Shown in pieces: positions 13,320 through 26,800 of a stretch of DNA of 64,000 nucleotides. Each line of letters opens with the position of its first letter. Position 1 is the first letter of the stretch. The stretch covers positions 9,831,150 through 9,895,149 of the forward strand of contig OZ037772.1 of the NCBI GenBank assembly GCA_964035545.1. Direction: 5' to 3'. Below the pieces are notes generated by a model. That model saw only the letters and a list, made by a program, of their open reading frames with translations. It was not told where the DNA came from and did not search any database. The stretch comes from Bugula neritina (taxonomy: Eukaryota; Bryozoa; Gymnolaemata; Cheilostomatida; Bugulidae). The position numbers and the translations under genes are program-made.

Positions 13320-13545
13320 TAGCAACTCACAGTTGGCAACCGCCAATTTGAATTCTCACAACTAGCAATATATTACCAGTAATTAGCAACTAAAATAGCA
13401 ACTAGTAACTAATAGTAACTAACAACTAGCAACTGATAATAACAACTAGCAACTAATAGTAACTAGCAACTAGTAATTAAAAACTAGCAACTGATAACTA
13501 TAGTAATTAGCAACTAGCAAATAAGAAATTGCAAATAGCAACGAC
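13320..13545. repeat. Degenerate AGCAACTA / AGTAACTA short tandem repeat
   Basis: The stretch repeats variants of AGCAACTAGTAACTA with no fixed spacer length. It is a decayed simple repeat. There are no conserved direct repeats with unique spacers, so it is not a CRISPR-type array. Confidence 0.85.
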
Positions 13546-14802
13546 TACACAGAACCACCTTGCAATAAGCAAAATTTCTGTTTAAACCAGATTCATTCAC
13601 ATTAAAATGGCACAAAACAAAATATATATAAAATGCTAAAAATATATGCTTTACTTAAAACAGTAAAATTATATTTAACGTTTCCGGTTGGCAGAAGTAA
13701 TTGTTCCATAAAATTTAAATACAAAGTAGATGTGTCAGGAGAAGAAATTATAAGCATAATTATACACGAATATAAAAATATAATGATTATTATGAAAATA
13801 TCACCATATGAGTATTAGATCATCACTGAGTAGACATAGATATCAGTTTGAACTCAGTAATCGAGACGGGGGGGGGGGGGTGGAAGAACTAGACCAATAT
13901 TCCTGGCAATCTATTAGGTCGATTCCCGGCTTTCAGCTACAAAATCAAATCAGAACCATTGAAAAAGTAACTGCTTTTTAAACCTTAGCAAATTGTTAAA
14001 AATAAATCTTCAACACATTATGAAATAATAGTCTATAACATATTTGTTGTTTTGCAGATTTTATCTTCTAGTTTTACTGAAAAATAATATGCTAAATAGT
14101 ACGGAATAATAGTTGCAGCGCAAAAGTTTGGAACCACTGAGTGCAGTGTTTGTAGGCTATACACCAATATTTAGCTCAGTGACTCCAAACTCTGTGCTGC
14201 TTCTATCTATTTACTATTCAACCTCAGAAAGTATATGGTTTAATAGAGAAAGTTCTAGGAAACTACTACTTCGGCTTATATTGAAAAATACAGAAGATAA
14301 CCAAAACAGCCAGTCTGGAACACAGGCTACACATGAACAAACCTGAATGGCGAATCTTAGACTGGGAACCTGATTTGGTGAAGGACTTGGTGTGATCGGT
14401 AGTCCGTATGAAAGAAAACTCATCACTCACTAAAACAAGTTTAAGATCACTGGTTAAGATAAAAGATACGCATAGAAAAAAATTGGTAACTCAACAATAA
14501 GATTGGGCAACAAAATGAAGTGAGATTTAAGATGACATGTGACAATGTCACAGCTGTCAGAGTGACACTCTTAAGCAGGTTCTTGCAGGTACACAAGCTT
14601 TTAGATTAAAAGTTCTTTGTTATTTAACTAGTTATAGAACCAGAAAATCTTCTTAAGACTCTGCTGTTTAAAATCAATTTCAATGAAAAATTTGCGTTTC
14701 TTATTTACAACAAAATAGGGCATAGGTCTGAAATCTAAGTAAAATACGAGGTCCCTTGTCAAAATTATGTAACATACTAAACTCTGATAAAAATATATGT
14801 TT

Positions 14803-17800
14803 TTAGGAAAGGGTTACTAATAAACCTTTGGTAGATGAAGTCTTAGAGCTTTTCTTCTTTTTGCTGGAAGCTTTGCTAGCCCGTGATTCATGATAGCTAG
14901 TTTTGCTATTGGAAGGGGTGGGTGAGGCAGTGTCCACAGAAAGTATATCAGTTGATTTGGTACGCCTCAGTCTATTCTTGGAAAAGTCATTGAATATCTT
15001 TCTTATTGAACCTGGGAATTAACAGCAAAAAATAAAACATCACACTTTGCCTTATTTGAATCATGCGACAACTTAATTTCATCAATTCTCAACATGCTGC
15101 CGACATCGTTTAGGTTTTTTCAATAGAATGCAGATCAACACATGGTTGCAAGTTATTGTTAATGTTATCCAAAAATGAGCTCGCAACTAGTGAACTATAG
15201 CAAGTAGAAAACACTACACAATTACATGGGAATTTTGAGCTATTGGGTTGTATCTGATAATTCTATCACCTGAAGATGAACAGTAATGACTTGAAACAAA
15301 AAGAATATACACAGTAAGGTATCAAAGAGGTGTCAGAAGTAGGTCAACAAGGTGTCAGAAGTAGGTCAACAAGGTGTCAGAAGTAGGTCAATAAGGTGTC
15401 AGCCATACCATACAGAAAAATTCAGACAGCAAATGAGTTGAAAATTTATTTTTAAAAAAAGTTTTTTCACATAATAAAATATCATGAATTTTCACAACTT
15501 AAAAAGAGGGACTACACAATAGCAATGGTTGGGAAATCAGCAATAACTCTGCCTGTATAGGTTGATTTCAGTGCTCAATGACTCAGTTATCATAACAAGC
15601 CACTCCCACTTCATCCTTATTGGTCAGAAAAACAGCTGATACTGACATGAAAACATTGTTCTATGATGGAACATGTGTAACCCTAGAAGAGAATTCTTAT
15701 GTGGTCGCAACTCCAACAACAAATTATTTATTTGCATTATTTTAAACTGCAAAGACTATCGCAAAACATGAAAAGAAGCCGAAAACTATACGTCAAACTA
15801 TCATTAGTCTAAAAACCTTTAAATCTTGTGGAGCCCCCCCCCCTCAAACCTCATTAGTATATGCTTTCATGCAGGCTATACAGTGTCTCAAACCTGGTTA
15901 AGGCTATAGGAGTACACACTGTTTATAGCATCACCAAGTGGCTTGTCAAAATATGAACTCACAATCTTTGAAACATTATGATATAACTTGCTGAAGATCA
16001 TTAACATGACCACTGAAACAAAACTCTGTAGGATATTTAGACTGGCTTCCTTGTGTTATATGCTAACTCAGCAATGAGTTGAACTAACTTAGTTATATAA
16101 CATTACCTCACCAATGAGTTAGACTCGCTGTGTTATATACTGACTCACCAATGAGACGCACTGTGTTATATAATAATACCTCATCAATGAGTTGAACTCA
16201 CTGTGTTATATAATATTATCTCAGCAATGAGTTAGACTCACTGTGTTATATAATATTAACTCACCAACGAGTTAGACTCACTTGTTATATAATATTAACT
16301 CACCAATTCCAGACCAGTTGGGTTTCTCATCTTCAGAGTCGTCTTCTGTGGCTACGGGAGGATGTGGGAGTCGGACTAGATTTGGTGGTGAGACGGCCGC
16401 CCATAAATACCCGTCTTCATCCTAAAAGTTGTGAAACACTTGTGAAAAAAAATTTAAAAAAATTCTGATGATTCGTTATGAAAATTAAAATAGCTTAACA
16501 CACACTTCAATCAGAATGTGTGTTACATTAGGTTTTGGTAGCAATTATACGCCAGGATACATGAGATAATGGAGTGTTGCATGCCATTGGAAAATTCACA
16601 GAACTCTTCTAGTTAAAAATTTCACAGCTGGAAGATGTTTTAACAAGAATTTTGTTAACCCAAGAGAAATGAAAAGGAAATTTCTGTCAAAAATTCACAC
16701 AAGCATAAATTATCAGTATAAGAGTAACTAGAAAAGATCATAATTATTATTTAAATGAGTATTAAACCAAGTTTTAAACAATTCATAATCATTATAATTC
16801 TTAACATATTACTTTACAATTATGTTCATTCCTATTTGAAAAATTTAACCAAAATTTGGTATAAAAGAACCTTCATTAAAGTTAAACTTAAGAGAGTATG
16901 GGGTTACAGCAATGCTAACCACAACGTGAGTACGTTTATTAAAAACCTGCTAGCAATAATGATATCTCATTATGACAAAGCTGAAATACCTCGTATGACA
17001 TCTGCCTTGACTGTTCAACGGAATTATTCAAAATTTCACACTCGGCCTCAACTTTGTTAAAAATAGCGACTGCCTCTAACAGCGCAGTTTCTTTTTCATT
17101 ACAGGAAGCAGTTATCTCCTCCGGTAAAGCATTATTTATCGGCTCTCCGTCCAGCGTGACGTGCCAGATGGTAGCTGAAAGGGAAGTAATGTAGTAATAG
17201 GCAGCATAAGTAGAGAAGAGTGACTGTTGGATAGAGAGACTAAAGGCTTACAAACAAATGAAATGTTTATTCAACATTAATATTATGTTAAAGTAATATT
17301 TGGAATTATTTTCAATTATTATAATCTAGGCCCACACGCAAAAACTAACCCAATCTGGCTAGCAAGAAGCATTAAAAATGTTGAATATACATGAATGAAA
17401 TATTAAACTATTTTTATAGTTAAAGTATTAAGTGTTTGAGACAAGTAGCATAATATGTAAGAAAAAAAACTCGGAAAAAATATATCTAACTTATTATCAC
17501 ATGACCTCATCTATTTTCGGTCACAAAAGAGAGAACGACTCTAACAAACACAAACCATATACAGGCATACTACCAAAGCCTTAAAAAAGTAGTCCCATGC
17601 CTATGATATATTAATGCAGGGGGGGGAGCTTTGGGAATCAGAAAGAAAGCTAAAAGCTGTAATACATGCCTACGCTATACCACAGAATCACTAAACACAA
17701 GAATGACTCATAATAAAATACTATTATAATTTTCAAATGGAAGATAATTCCAATAAATAGCCCAAAAATACCTTATAACTTAAGTAACTTACTGGGTTGA

Positions 17801-20800
17801 GAGACCCTGGGTTCAGATTCTGCCACCTTTGTTCTTCTAGGGACATTATTTATTTGTTCGTAAGCTCCATTGTCATTGGGCAGAGTAGAAGTTCCTGTGA
17901 GAAAAATAGATTTGTCTGTAAGTACAAAATTCAACAACTACCCTAAGCACAGTGTTTTATAATAGAAATATATTACTGCTCATCATAATAATATGGACAG
18001 GGTACGTGTGAAGTTGTATGGGTATTTAGCTGATACTTTTGGAGTGAGCTCCTCTTGAAAAAATGAAATAATACAGTTCTAATAGAAATAATATTATTTC
18101 ACCTGTAAAATAATAGACAACCACAGGTAAAGTTGAAGATAATCTTTAGAATAATATTTTACTGCTTCCTAAGTTATTAATTGAAGATAGGATTTTATAT
18201 CTGAGAGCAAAAACATGTTCAGGCTATCTGGGTGAGAGATAAGTCACCATAAAAAAACTCAGTTCAGTTTTTAGTCACCATCCCTGGGAGAAACCCTTGA
18301 TGGAAGGGGTTTTTGGTAAATTGGGTTAAGGACTTATTTAGATATGGCATAGGAGCAATTATGACTGGATGTTCTTCCTAACATCACCAATGGCCTATGC
18401 TGAGGGTCGAACCCATGACTTTGTGTTTACTAAGCCAGCGCTCCAACCCCTAGACCATGGCTGCATCTAGACAAGCCACCATAAGACTTGGTTAAATATA
18501 GCTCCAGTAAGACTGCGGATAAACTATCACAGCAAAGTCTCACTTCTGGAAGATTCTTTCCCACCGTAGTTGACCTGCTCATAGCTTAAGGTTTCCCGTG
18601 AGCCCGGAGTCTGTAGCGGGACAGGAAGTGGCCTGTTCAAAGCTTTCTGGTCTGTGAGACTTCTTCCAGCATCTACCGAATCAGCTCTTGTTTGCCTCAA
18701 CTTAGCAGACGGCAAAGAACTGAATGTTGATTGGTGACTGGCTACAATGCTAGCTTCTGATTGGTTGATTGATAAAGAAGTGAGTGCTGATTGGTCAGTT
18801 GGGGAAGAAGAAGTCGGAGGTGTGTTTATAGCATATGGACGAGGAACAGTGGGTACAGGAGGTGGTTCTATCTCAGTCTCTGGCTCTACAACATGTGACA
18901 ATATATTTTACAATCTTCAAGTAACAAAGAAATAAGTTCACCGCAAATCTATCCATTATATTAGTACGTAGTTATTTTATCCTATTTTACGTGCTTTCGA
19001 GCAGTCATATAAACTTATCCAAAGGCTCAATCAATGTTTCGGTCACAAAAAATTAAAAAATAAGACAACTCCAAATTATTGCATACACTGTGGGAGGTTA
19101 AATAAATAAGCAATGCAGCTGCATTTGCTAAACTGTAGCTAATGAGTAACCTACAGTATCAAATGGCAGCAATGTGAGATAAAGCTGCAAATAGTTAAAA
19201 GCTAAACATAATATGAAGTTACAGAGGAACCAGGCATGATTAACTGGTAGAAAGAGAATTGTGCTACCTTGTAAAACATGTATATTTTAAAAGGAATGCG
19301 CTTTAGCAAAATGTGAATACATATTAGGCAAATAAAATTCAAAATGAAGTCAAACTGTAAGTGAAAAAGCGCTGAGTAGATAAGAAAAAAGCATATTAAT
19401 AGATTTAGCCTGTGTTACAGCATAAATAGACTAAAAACCACACCTAAATCAGAGCTGCTCTCAGCGTTGTGGTGAGTTTCCGCAGGTGGAATATTATTAT
19501 CAAAGAGGTAAGTGGAGGTAACTCTGGGTGAGCTATTTCCTGTAAACAACAACCTGGCCAATCAGGTGCAACACAACAGCATTGGTTTTAGTAGAGTGAT
19601 TACAGAGATGAGACAACTCCAAATAAGAGCAGCAACACTTGCTTAGCTTAAGAGCATACATAAAAACATATTTATAAGGTTGAAGAACCCCCTCCCTCCG
19701 ACATTCAATTATGAAGTGTTTGATGATGTGGTTAGCCGACTATTAATTAGGAATTGTCTGCTCATTGCTAAAGATGTATTGCCTTTATAAAAGCCAATTA
19801 TCATAAAGTGGATTATCACAGAAGTTGATAAAAAGTGGACATTTTTTATAATCAAAACATTTAAAGAAGCGCATTAAACACACACAAATTAGTAGATTGT
19901 AAGCCACAACAACACAGCTACACTATATTTTCAGTTTACTGAAGCTACTAGCATGGAGTCCTGACATATGAATGGTAGTTGATCTAGGAGAGAGGAATAT
20001 TAGACAAGAATTACAAATCAGTTTGACTAGAGATTAATGAAGCAAACAAACCATCATCCTCAATGACACCGGCCAAGGAATAGACAGTTGAGTCTGTTGC
20101 CGTAGTAACAGTGTCAAGAGTATCCAAGGAGTGTGCCTCAGCAGCGGCAGTGCTATCAAATTCATTGGTCACAGCTGACTTTGACTGGAAATAAACAATA
20201 AAAGAAAAAATTACAATAGAAGAATAAACTGAGGTATTGTGATGATTACCTTCAAAGAAAGCTTTTTGAAAGTTATTTTACTGCAATGACTGATACCCAC
20301 ATGTCCAGTTGAAAAGTAATGAAACTGTTGAATATATAAGTAAAACTCGAAAGGTAACTTAGTATAATGTTTTACACAAAAAGCCTTCAGCGAGAGTCTG
20401 ACAAATATAAATTAATACATGATACCCAACACTGGGTTGTGGTTTGAGAACTTGGTAGACTTTCATAAAATGCAACTATAAGAATTCTAAGACAGCTAAA
20501 GATATACCAAAATGTTACATCATTATAGAATGTCAAATAATATATATTTCATTCATGGCAACTAAAACAAGTGGTAACCAATCGATCCCACTCTTAACCA
20601 GTCAGTCTATTAGAAAACTCGGATGTGTGAGGTAGAAAAATCATACCTGGGCGTGATCGGCGCTAGTCTCAAAGTTATGAAGCAACTCGTTATTGAACAT
20701 GGCGTTAGCATACTCGTGCTGTTCCTCTTTTGGCGAGAGCATCAGCGAACTGAGAATAGAGATAATAACATCACTATACTATGACATCACTATACTATGA

Positions 20801-23800
20801 CATCACTATCCTATGACATCACTATCCTATGACATCACTATCCTATGACATAACTATACTATGGCATCACTATACTATACAGTAAGAGTCTACTATGACA
20901 TCACTATAGGTTTAGAAACCTTCAAATCGCAGATCAGGGCAGACTCAAGTGAACTCATACGAGTGCAATAAACTCGAGAGCTAATAACATGCAAACCAGT
21001 AGTTAAACAAGCTGTTAGTTGCAGCAAACAAACATTAAACTATGCCATCCTAATCAACAAACTATACATATCTCAACACTTTTCAATGTTCAAATAGCTT
21101 TTTTGACACCAATTTCAACCTTCGTTAAACTCACATTGACTACACTTGTGCAAAAATGACAGCCACTAATAAGTAAGTAGCCATACTGTGAAAAGTACAC
21201 ACGTACTTGCGAACTAAGTCTGTCAAATCTTCACAGCTTCCAACACTCCTACGAGTTTTTCTACTTCGAGGTGGCACAGCGAGAACGTTTATTCCTATAA
21301 ATAAGATATTATATACTATAGGATACTGAAATATCACACCAGGTCAATGTTTGGGTTACAAAACAACCTGCTATTACATTACATTATTAGCATGACATAT
21401 ATTATAACATATCCTATAAGAATATAGTATAGCAATCAATAGTAATATATAAATATAACATTATATCATGGAGTAGTACCATACATAGTAGAGTATACAG
21501 ATTACTACTATACAGAGTAATACTATACATATTACTACTATACAGAGTATCAATGTGATTTTAAAGATTTTTAGTGAAAGGTTTTCTGTGGAGTATCTCT
21601 TCAACTGATTTTCAAATCCACATTCTGTTGTCAACCATCAAAAAAAATCTATAATAAAATTTATAATTAAAAAACCAAAATATTTTTAAAGAATCCATTT
21701 AACCATACATAATTAAACACAAAATAATTTCTCTAAAATGAATACAAAATTTCTATTTCTTTGACTTAAAACTTGAGAGCTACAAACCACAGGGTCTGGA
21801 GGGAAGACTCCCATCTTCAGAAGGAGTAGGAGCGAGGTAACTGGGTAAGTCTACAGCTTCATAAAATGTGGGTGGCGGCGTGGCCAGACTAACTGAAAAA
21901 TATATACATAGGAGCTTAGGCTAATGATCTGAAAAACCCAGCTATATTATGATATCTAAGTATAGTAATGCATTTAGTCTACTTGAAATAAAAACACAGA
22001 AAAACAGTATCAGTCTAAAACAATAATTTACAATACTGAATAATATACACTATATAAATAAATAATATATTATATAAAAACAATTTATATTATATATTAT
22101 TAGATAAAATATATTATAATAATAAAAAAGATATAAAAATACATAATAAATAAATCATATATAATAATAAATAGTTTATATCATGTACCAAATAATAAAT
22201 ATAATATAATATTAATATCATCCATGAGTGGGTTATATAATGGTTAATGTTAGTATAGAATGGTTACAGTGACTATACACTGAACAGGTTCATGTGTATT
22301 ATTGGGAACCAAGAAGAATGTACAGTACTACATGAAGTTGCTCTTGAGTGAACAGATAACTCCACAGTTAAGGTAAAATAGATGCTAATGAACTGACACA
22401 TGATATAAATTTTTACAGCTGAATAGTTTACAGGAAAATGTTAAGATAACCTCTCATTGTACTGCCTAAAATGAAAAATGTGTTCATTGAGAGAGAGTAG
22501 AAAACTCCGAACTATTAGGTAAGTAGACTGCTTCCTATTGGCTGCACTGGTTGGTAGATTGATTCCTATTGGCTGTACTGAGAGTTACACAGCCTCCTAT
22601 AGACTATACTAAATTACTGATCAATTAGTGAAAAAACAACCTCATATTGTAAAAATTTTAGGGCAAGGTGATCGAGCGATACACAGTATAAAACACCCAA
22701 TAAAAATATAACATTTCAGAAAACAATATACAGAGCTATACAGAAAACAAAGACTGTGAAATATAGCCCGGGTACTTATGAGTGAGCAACGAAACATAAT
22801 AAAGGGTGAGGTAGTGAAAACCCAACACCAAATTTTACCTACCAGAGCTAAATCCCAGACTCCGCAAAGCTATTTAAACATTATCAACACTTGAATTTCA
22901 TCAAACATATTCACAGTATTGATAACAAATTCAGAATATTTAATTAATTTTTCCAAGAGTTTCAGCATGGAGAACACAACCCCATATTCTCGGCTGCAAC
23001 AGTTTTTTTGTGGAAGTAGAAATTATCACACTAAAACTTGCACGAATGATTTTAAAAGTTGTACGTTGCATTATTAGGGAGCAGCAGTAATTTAGAGATT
23101 AGGGAGCTGGCTTAGTCAAAACAAAGTCCTATATCAGGATATTCCATAAGGAAACAGCCGTAGTCTAGGGGTCAGAGTGCATTATAGCTCAGTATGCACA
23201 AAGTCATGGGTTCGAACCCCAGTAAAGGTCATTGGTGATGTAGCAAGAGCATCCAGTCATAATTGCTCCTGTGCCAGATATGAATAAGCTTTTAGCCTAA
23301 AGTCCCTTTCTATCGGGGGTTTCTCACAGGAATGGTGACTATAAACTTGCGTAAGTTTGTTAGAGTATTACAGTGAAATGATACATAAATAGGAGTTGTA
23401 TCCCCTAAAATGAATACATAGAAATACATACATGGAGAGAGCACGGAAAGACTGGGTGAAGCCTCAGAACTTTGGAAGGAAAGTGATTTTGGAATTTGTC
23501 TCCCTTGACGATCAGCCATGTCAAATGACCTTGACACGGAGCCAGGAGACATGGAGATTTTATATTCCAAAAGTCTATTGGGTTTTGTGAGGGGGGAGGA
23601 CTTGAACTTGGCAGAGCTCCCACTGCTGCCTCCAAGAATGTTCAGGCTATGTGTTGACCCCGTCATATCCATGTAAGGACTAGAATCCACTGAAGGGAGT
23701 GACAAAGGGTCCTGGAATACAAGAACTTAGGTTATGAGAAATTTCTTACATAACTGACTGCATAGTTAGGATTCACAAATAGTATTTAATATAAAAACTG

Positions 23801-26800
23801 TATAAAACGCACTAAATTATGGGTGAATTAGACACCATCAATGAGGGCTCAGCAAAATAATGGCCAATAAAATATAAACTCTCAAAGAAATTGACATAGA
23901 CTTGGATCTACAAAACAGAGCACCTCAGTAGTGCGACTTCGACTTCTCTTAATGTTGATTGGCTGATTCCAGCTAGGTCGCATCCTATTGGCCGGTCGGC
24001 TGCTATCTGCAGTAAGTCTAGCGACTGCGGGCAATTGATTGGTTTTTCTTTTAGTTTGCGGCTCACTAAGAGAAGGCGAGCCTTGCATTTGGGAACTTAG
24101 GCTAGGTTCTTCTAGCCACTCTTCCAGATCTGATATCTTATATTCAGGTAGGGACGCATCAGAAGCCCTCGATCTCAATATATTGCTCGCAGCTATAAGG
24201 AATGTAACAACGCATTCATTATTTGATATGCATTATCAATTTCAATTAAAACATCATTATGACACAGGACCAAAGGTGACCATCATGACACATAAACTTT
24301 AATAAATTTCGGAAACACTGTGATGCACTGTTACAAAATAAAGAAGTTATACATCATATTTGTTACAAATACAAATAGGCAGTAGTACAAAGTGTGAGTA
24401 GCATTAATTGAATTAATAGAATTCATTGAACTTGTGAAACATATCACAAACCATGAATAGAAACACCAGAGTTAAAGTACTTAGATTACTCTACCTGAGC
24501 AACATTTCCCAAAAACCTACCAAAGTTGCAGTACAAAGCTTAAAATTGCCTGCAAACATCTTTTTGAATTAGAAAAAATATCATTTTTAAATCACAAAAG
24601 CAGCAATAAAAGCTCATTTTCAGAGTCTAGTCTCAGGAAATTGTCTATAAACTCCACCCACCTTCCGCAGACGAACCGAGATTCAAGTTAAAGTTATTCG
24701 CAGAAATTCGTTTCAGATCTCTGGAGTACCTCAAATCTGATTGGGTGATGGCCAGCACGCCGAGGTCGCAGTATTCCTCGTATATCTTCTCATCTCTACC
24801 ACTAGATTTACGGTTCTTTTTAATTGTCTTAAATAAAATAATATATAGCTCAATTTAAAATGCACAAAAAGAACATTGAAAGTTGCTTTTTTTTAAAAAA
24901 AAGAGTCAATGCATGAAATAAAACACCAAATATTTATCAAATTAAAATACTACACTATAACATATGTGTTATTCATATGTTTTTACATTATTTATTAGCT
25001 GTGATATAAAACTTTGAAAAAAATTTAAAAAGATGATAACTCAAAAAAGAAACGGGAAATTTAATTTTTTCAGTAAATTTTACAGGTTGAGGTGCGGTTT
25101 CAATACTTTTAGAAAAGAAAAAACTAGACACACTGATTTACTCTCATGGAAAATGATAGCTCTACTACTCACAGCGCAGGAAATATAACAGAAATCACAT
25201 GCCCGATACACAAATTCAAGATCAAAGCGAACTCTAATTAGCAATTTGACTTCTAGCAAACAATCAAGGATACTAGTTATCAATCGAAAACTATCACAAA
25301 CTTATTAAAATTTTATCCCATTGGGATTCGAGTCTATGCTACTAACATAAAAGCCAGTAAAATAAATGGAATAACTTATGCAGCCTTAAGTAAATATAAT
25401 AATGAAGGTAAATAGTTGTTGAATGTGTCACATGACCCTGATAAGTCACATGACGTCACATGACTCACCTCTGTGATGTATTTGTCCATCAGGTGATAGA
25501 TGACGTCATTCTCGTTTTGCTTAGTCTCAAACATGTAGACTCCCTCCCCCATAGGGGATCTTCTACCCGCCTCGATTCTGAAGCACCCGTCCCCTACTGT
25601 TTCAAAATTCCTGACAGAGTTCAAAGGCCATTGTGCGACAATACTGAAGGAATTCTGCAAGCAAATTATGAAAATAAAGCATTAAAATATGTAACAGAAA
25701 TGTTACATCTACAATAGTTATTCATACATTCACTCGCTAATAACAATTTACACTAAAAAATATTTGGTATGAATTACTTAAAAATGCAAATGATGATTTT
25801 AATTATAATTTGTTGACGTTTTTTAAAACAAAATTATTAAATAAAGGCATGGTTTACAAAATAGTAGTTACTAAACACACCTACATGCTTTAGCAGCAAA
25901 AGAAGACAACTCTGAATAAAAAATATGTATAATTCAAACTGCGTAACGGACAAATGTGTTAGATCTCACAAAGACCGAATATTTTTCATGATGCGGGATA
26001 CAATTCTTAAATGATATGACATCACAGCTAATCCTTAAAGGATATGATGTAACAACAGGAAGCACCTGAAATGCGAGAGTGAGTCCACTTTTGCAGACGT
26101 GAAGCAGACAATTAGAACCTCTGGAGCCGATCTTCCTGTGTTCCGCAGAATCGTCTGGCTTCACGGAAAACATTCTTCCTGTGAAGAATAGTAAATAGGG
26201 AAGACAAAACCTCAGCTAAACTCAACACAAATTTAAGTGTTACATATGGGTATTATATGAGTCAGAACTATGGCATTTCAGTTACACATTTTTTAGAGTT
26301 GAATAATTCAAAGTAACAAGTGAATAACCTGAAAATTTAAGCAGAAGCTTTTATTCACTAAAAATCAACAATCGCTCACACAGTATTCAAGACACCTGAT
26401 TAGTTATGATATGAAACCATGCAAATATGAAACCTTTAAATTATGCTGTCGACATAAATGTGTTTTTTTTTTAGAAAGGTCTATTAAATTTACCAGCTGT
26501 TGGTTTCTCAGGCAGACGTCTTTGAGTGATCATGAAAAAAGCAAATGAATCTCTCCGAGCCTCGTTTTCAAAAGCGTAATGAGAACTGTGACGACTGAGG
26601 TCTGTAACCTGGCATATAAAGGGTTGGTGGTGAGTAGCCTCCGTCCTCTTGTGCAGTTGGAACTCGGGGTATACATGAGTCACTAAAAGTAATAATGATG
26701 GATTATAATACATGCAGGCAATAAGAAATGACTCAAACTTATTACCCATACAACTGCACAGGAACGTATATTTTATATACAAAAATTATGTTTGATTCAG

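Larger units (their letters stand above)
11494..14802. other. Intergenic region between convergent 3' ends
   Basis: This holds the 3' flanks of the NHL gene (+) and the docking-protein gene (-). It contains a 30-bp tandem repeat (11761-11900), a degenerate AGCAACTA-type repeat (about 13320-13545) and a 14-base G run near 13868. No exon is supported. Open frames at 12503-13110 and 14113-14426 lack motifs and are probably chance. Confidence 0.5.

Noticed and set aside
13320-13545. Repeated AGCAACTA units as a CRISPR-like array
   Set aside because: Units vary in sequence and spacing with no unique spacers, and the genome is eukaryotic.
16755-17060. Plus-strand open frame overlapping an exon of the docking gene
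   Set aside because: It lies opposite a well-supported exon (17174-16990) and has no recognisable motif.
23155-23235. A tRNA gene (A and B boxes present)
   Set aside because: The sequence does not fold into a full cloverleaf that I can support, and the same head is attached to a shared body and tail in three other places, so it is a SINE.
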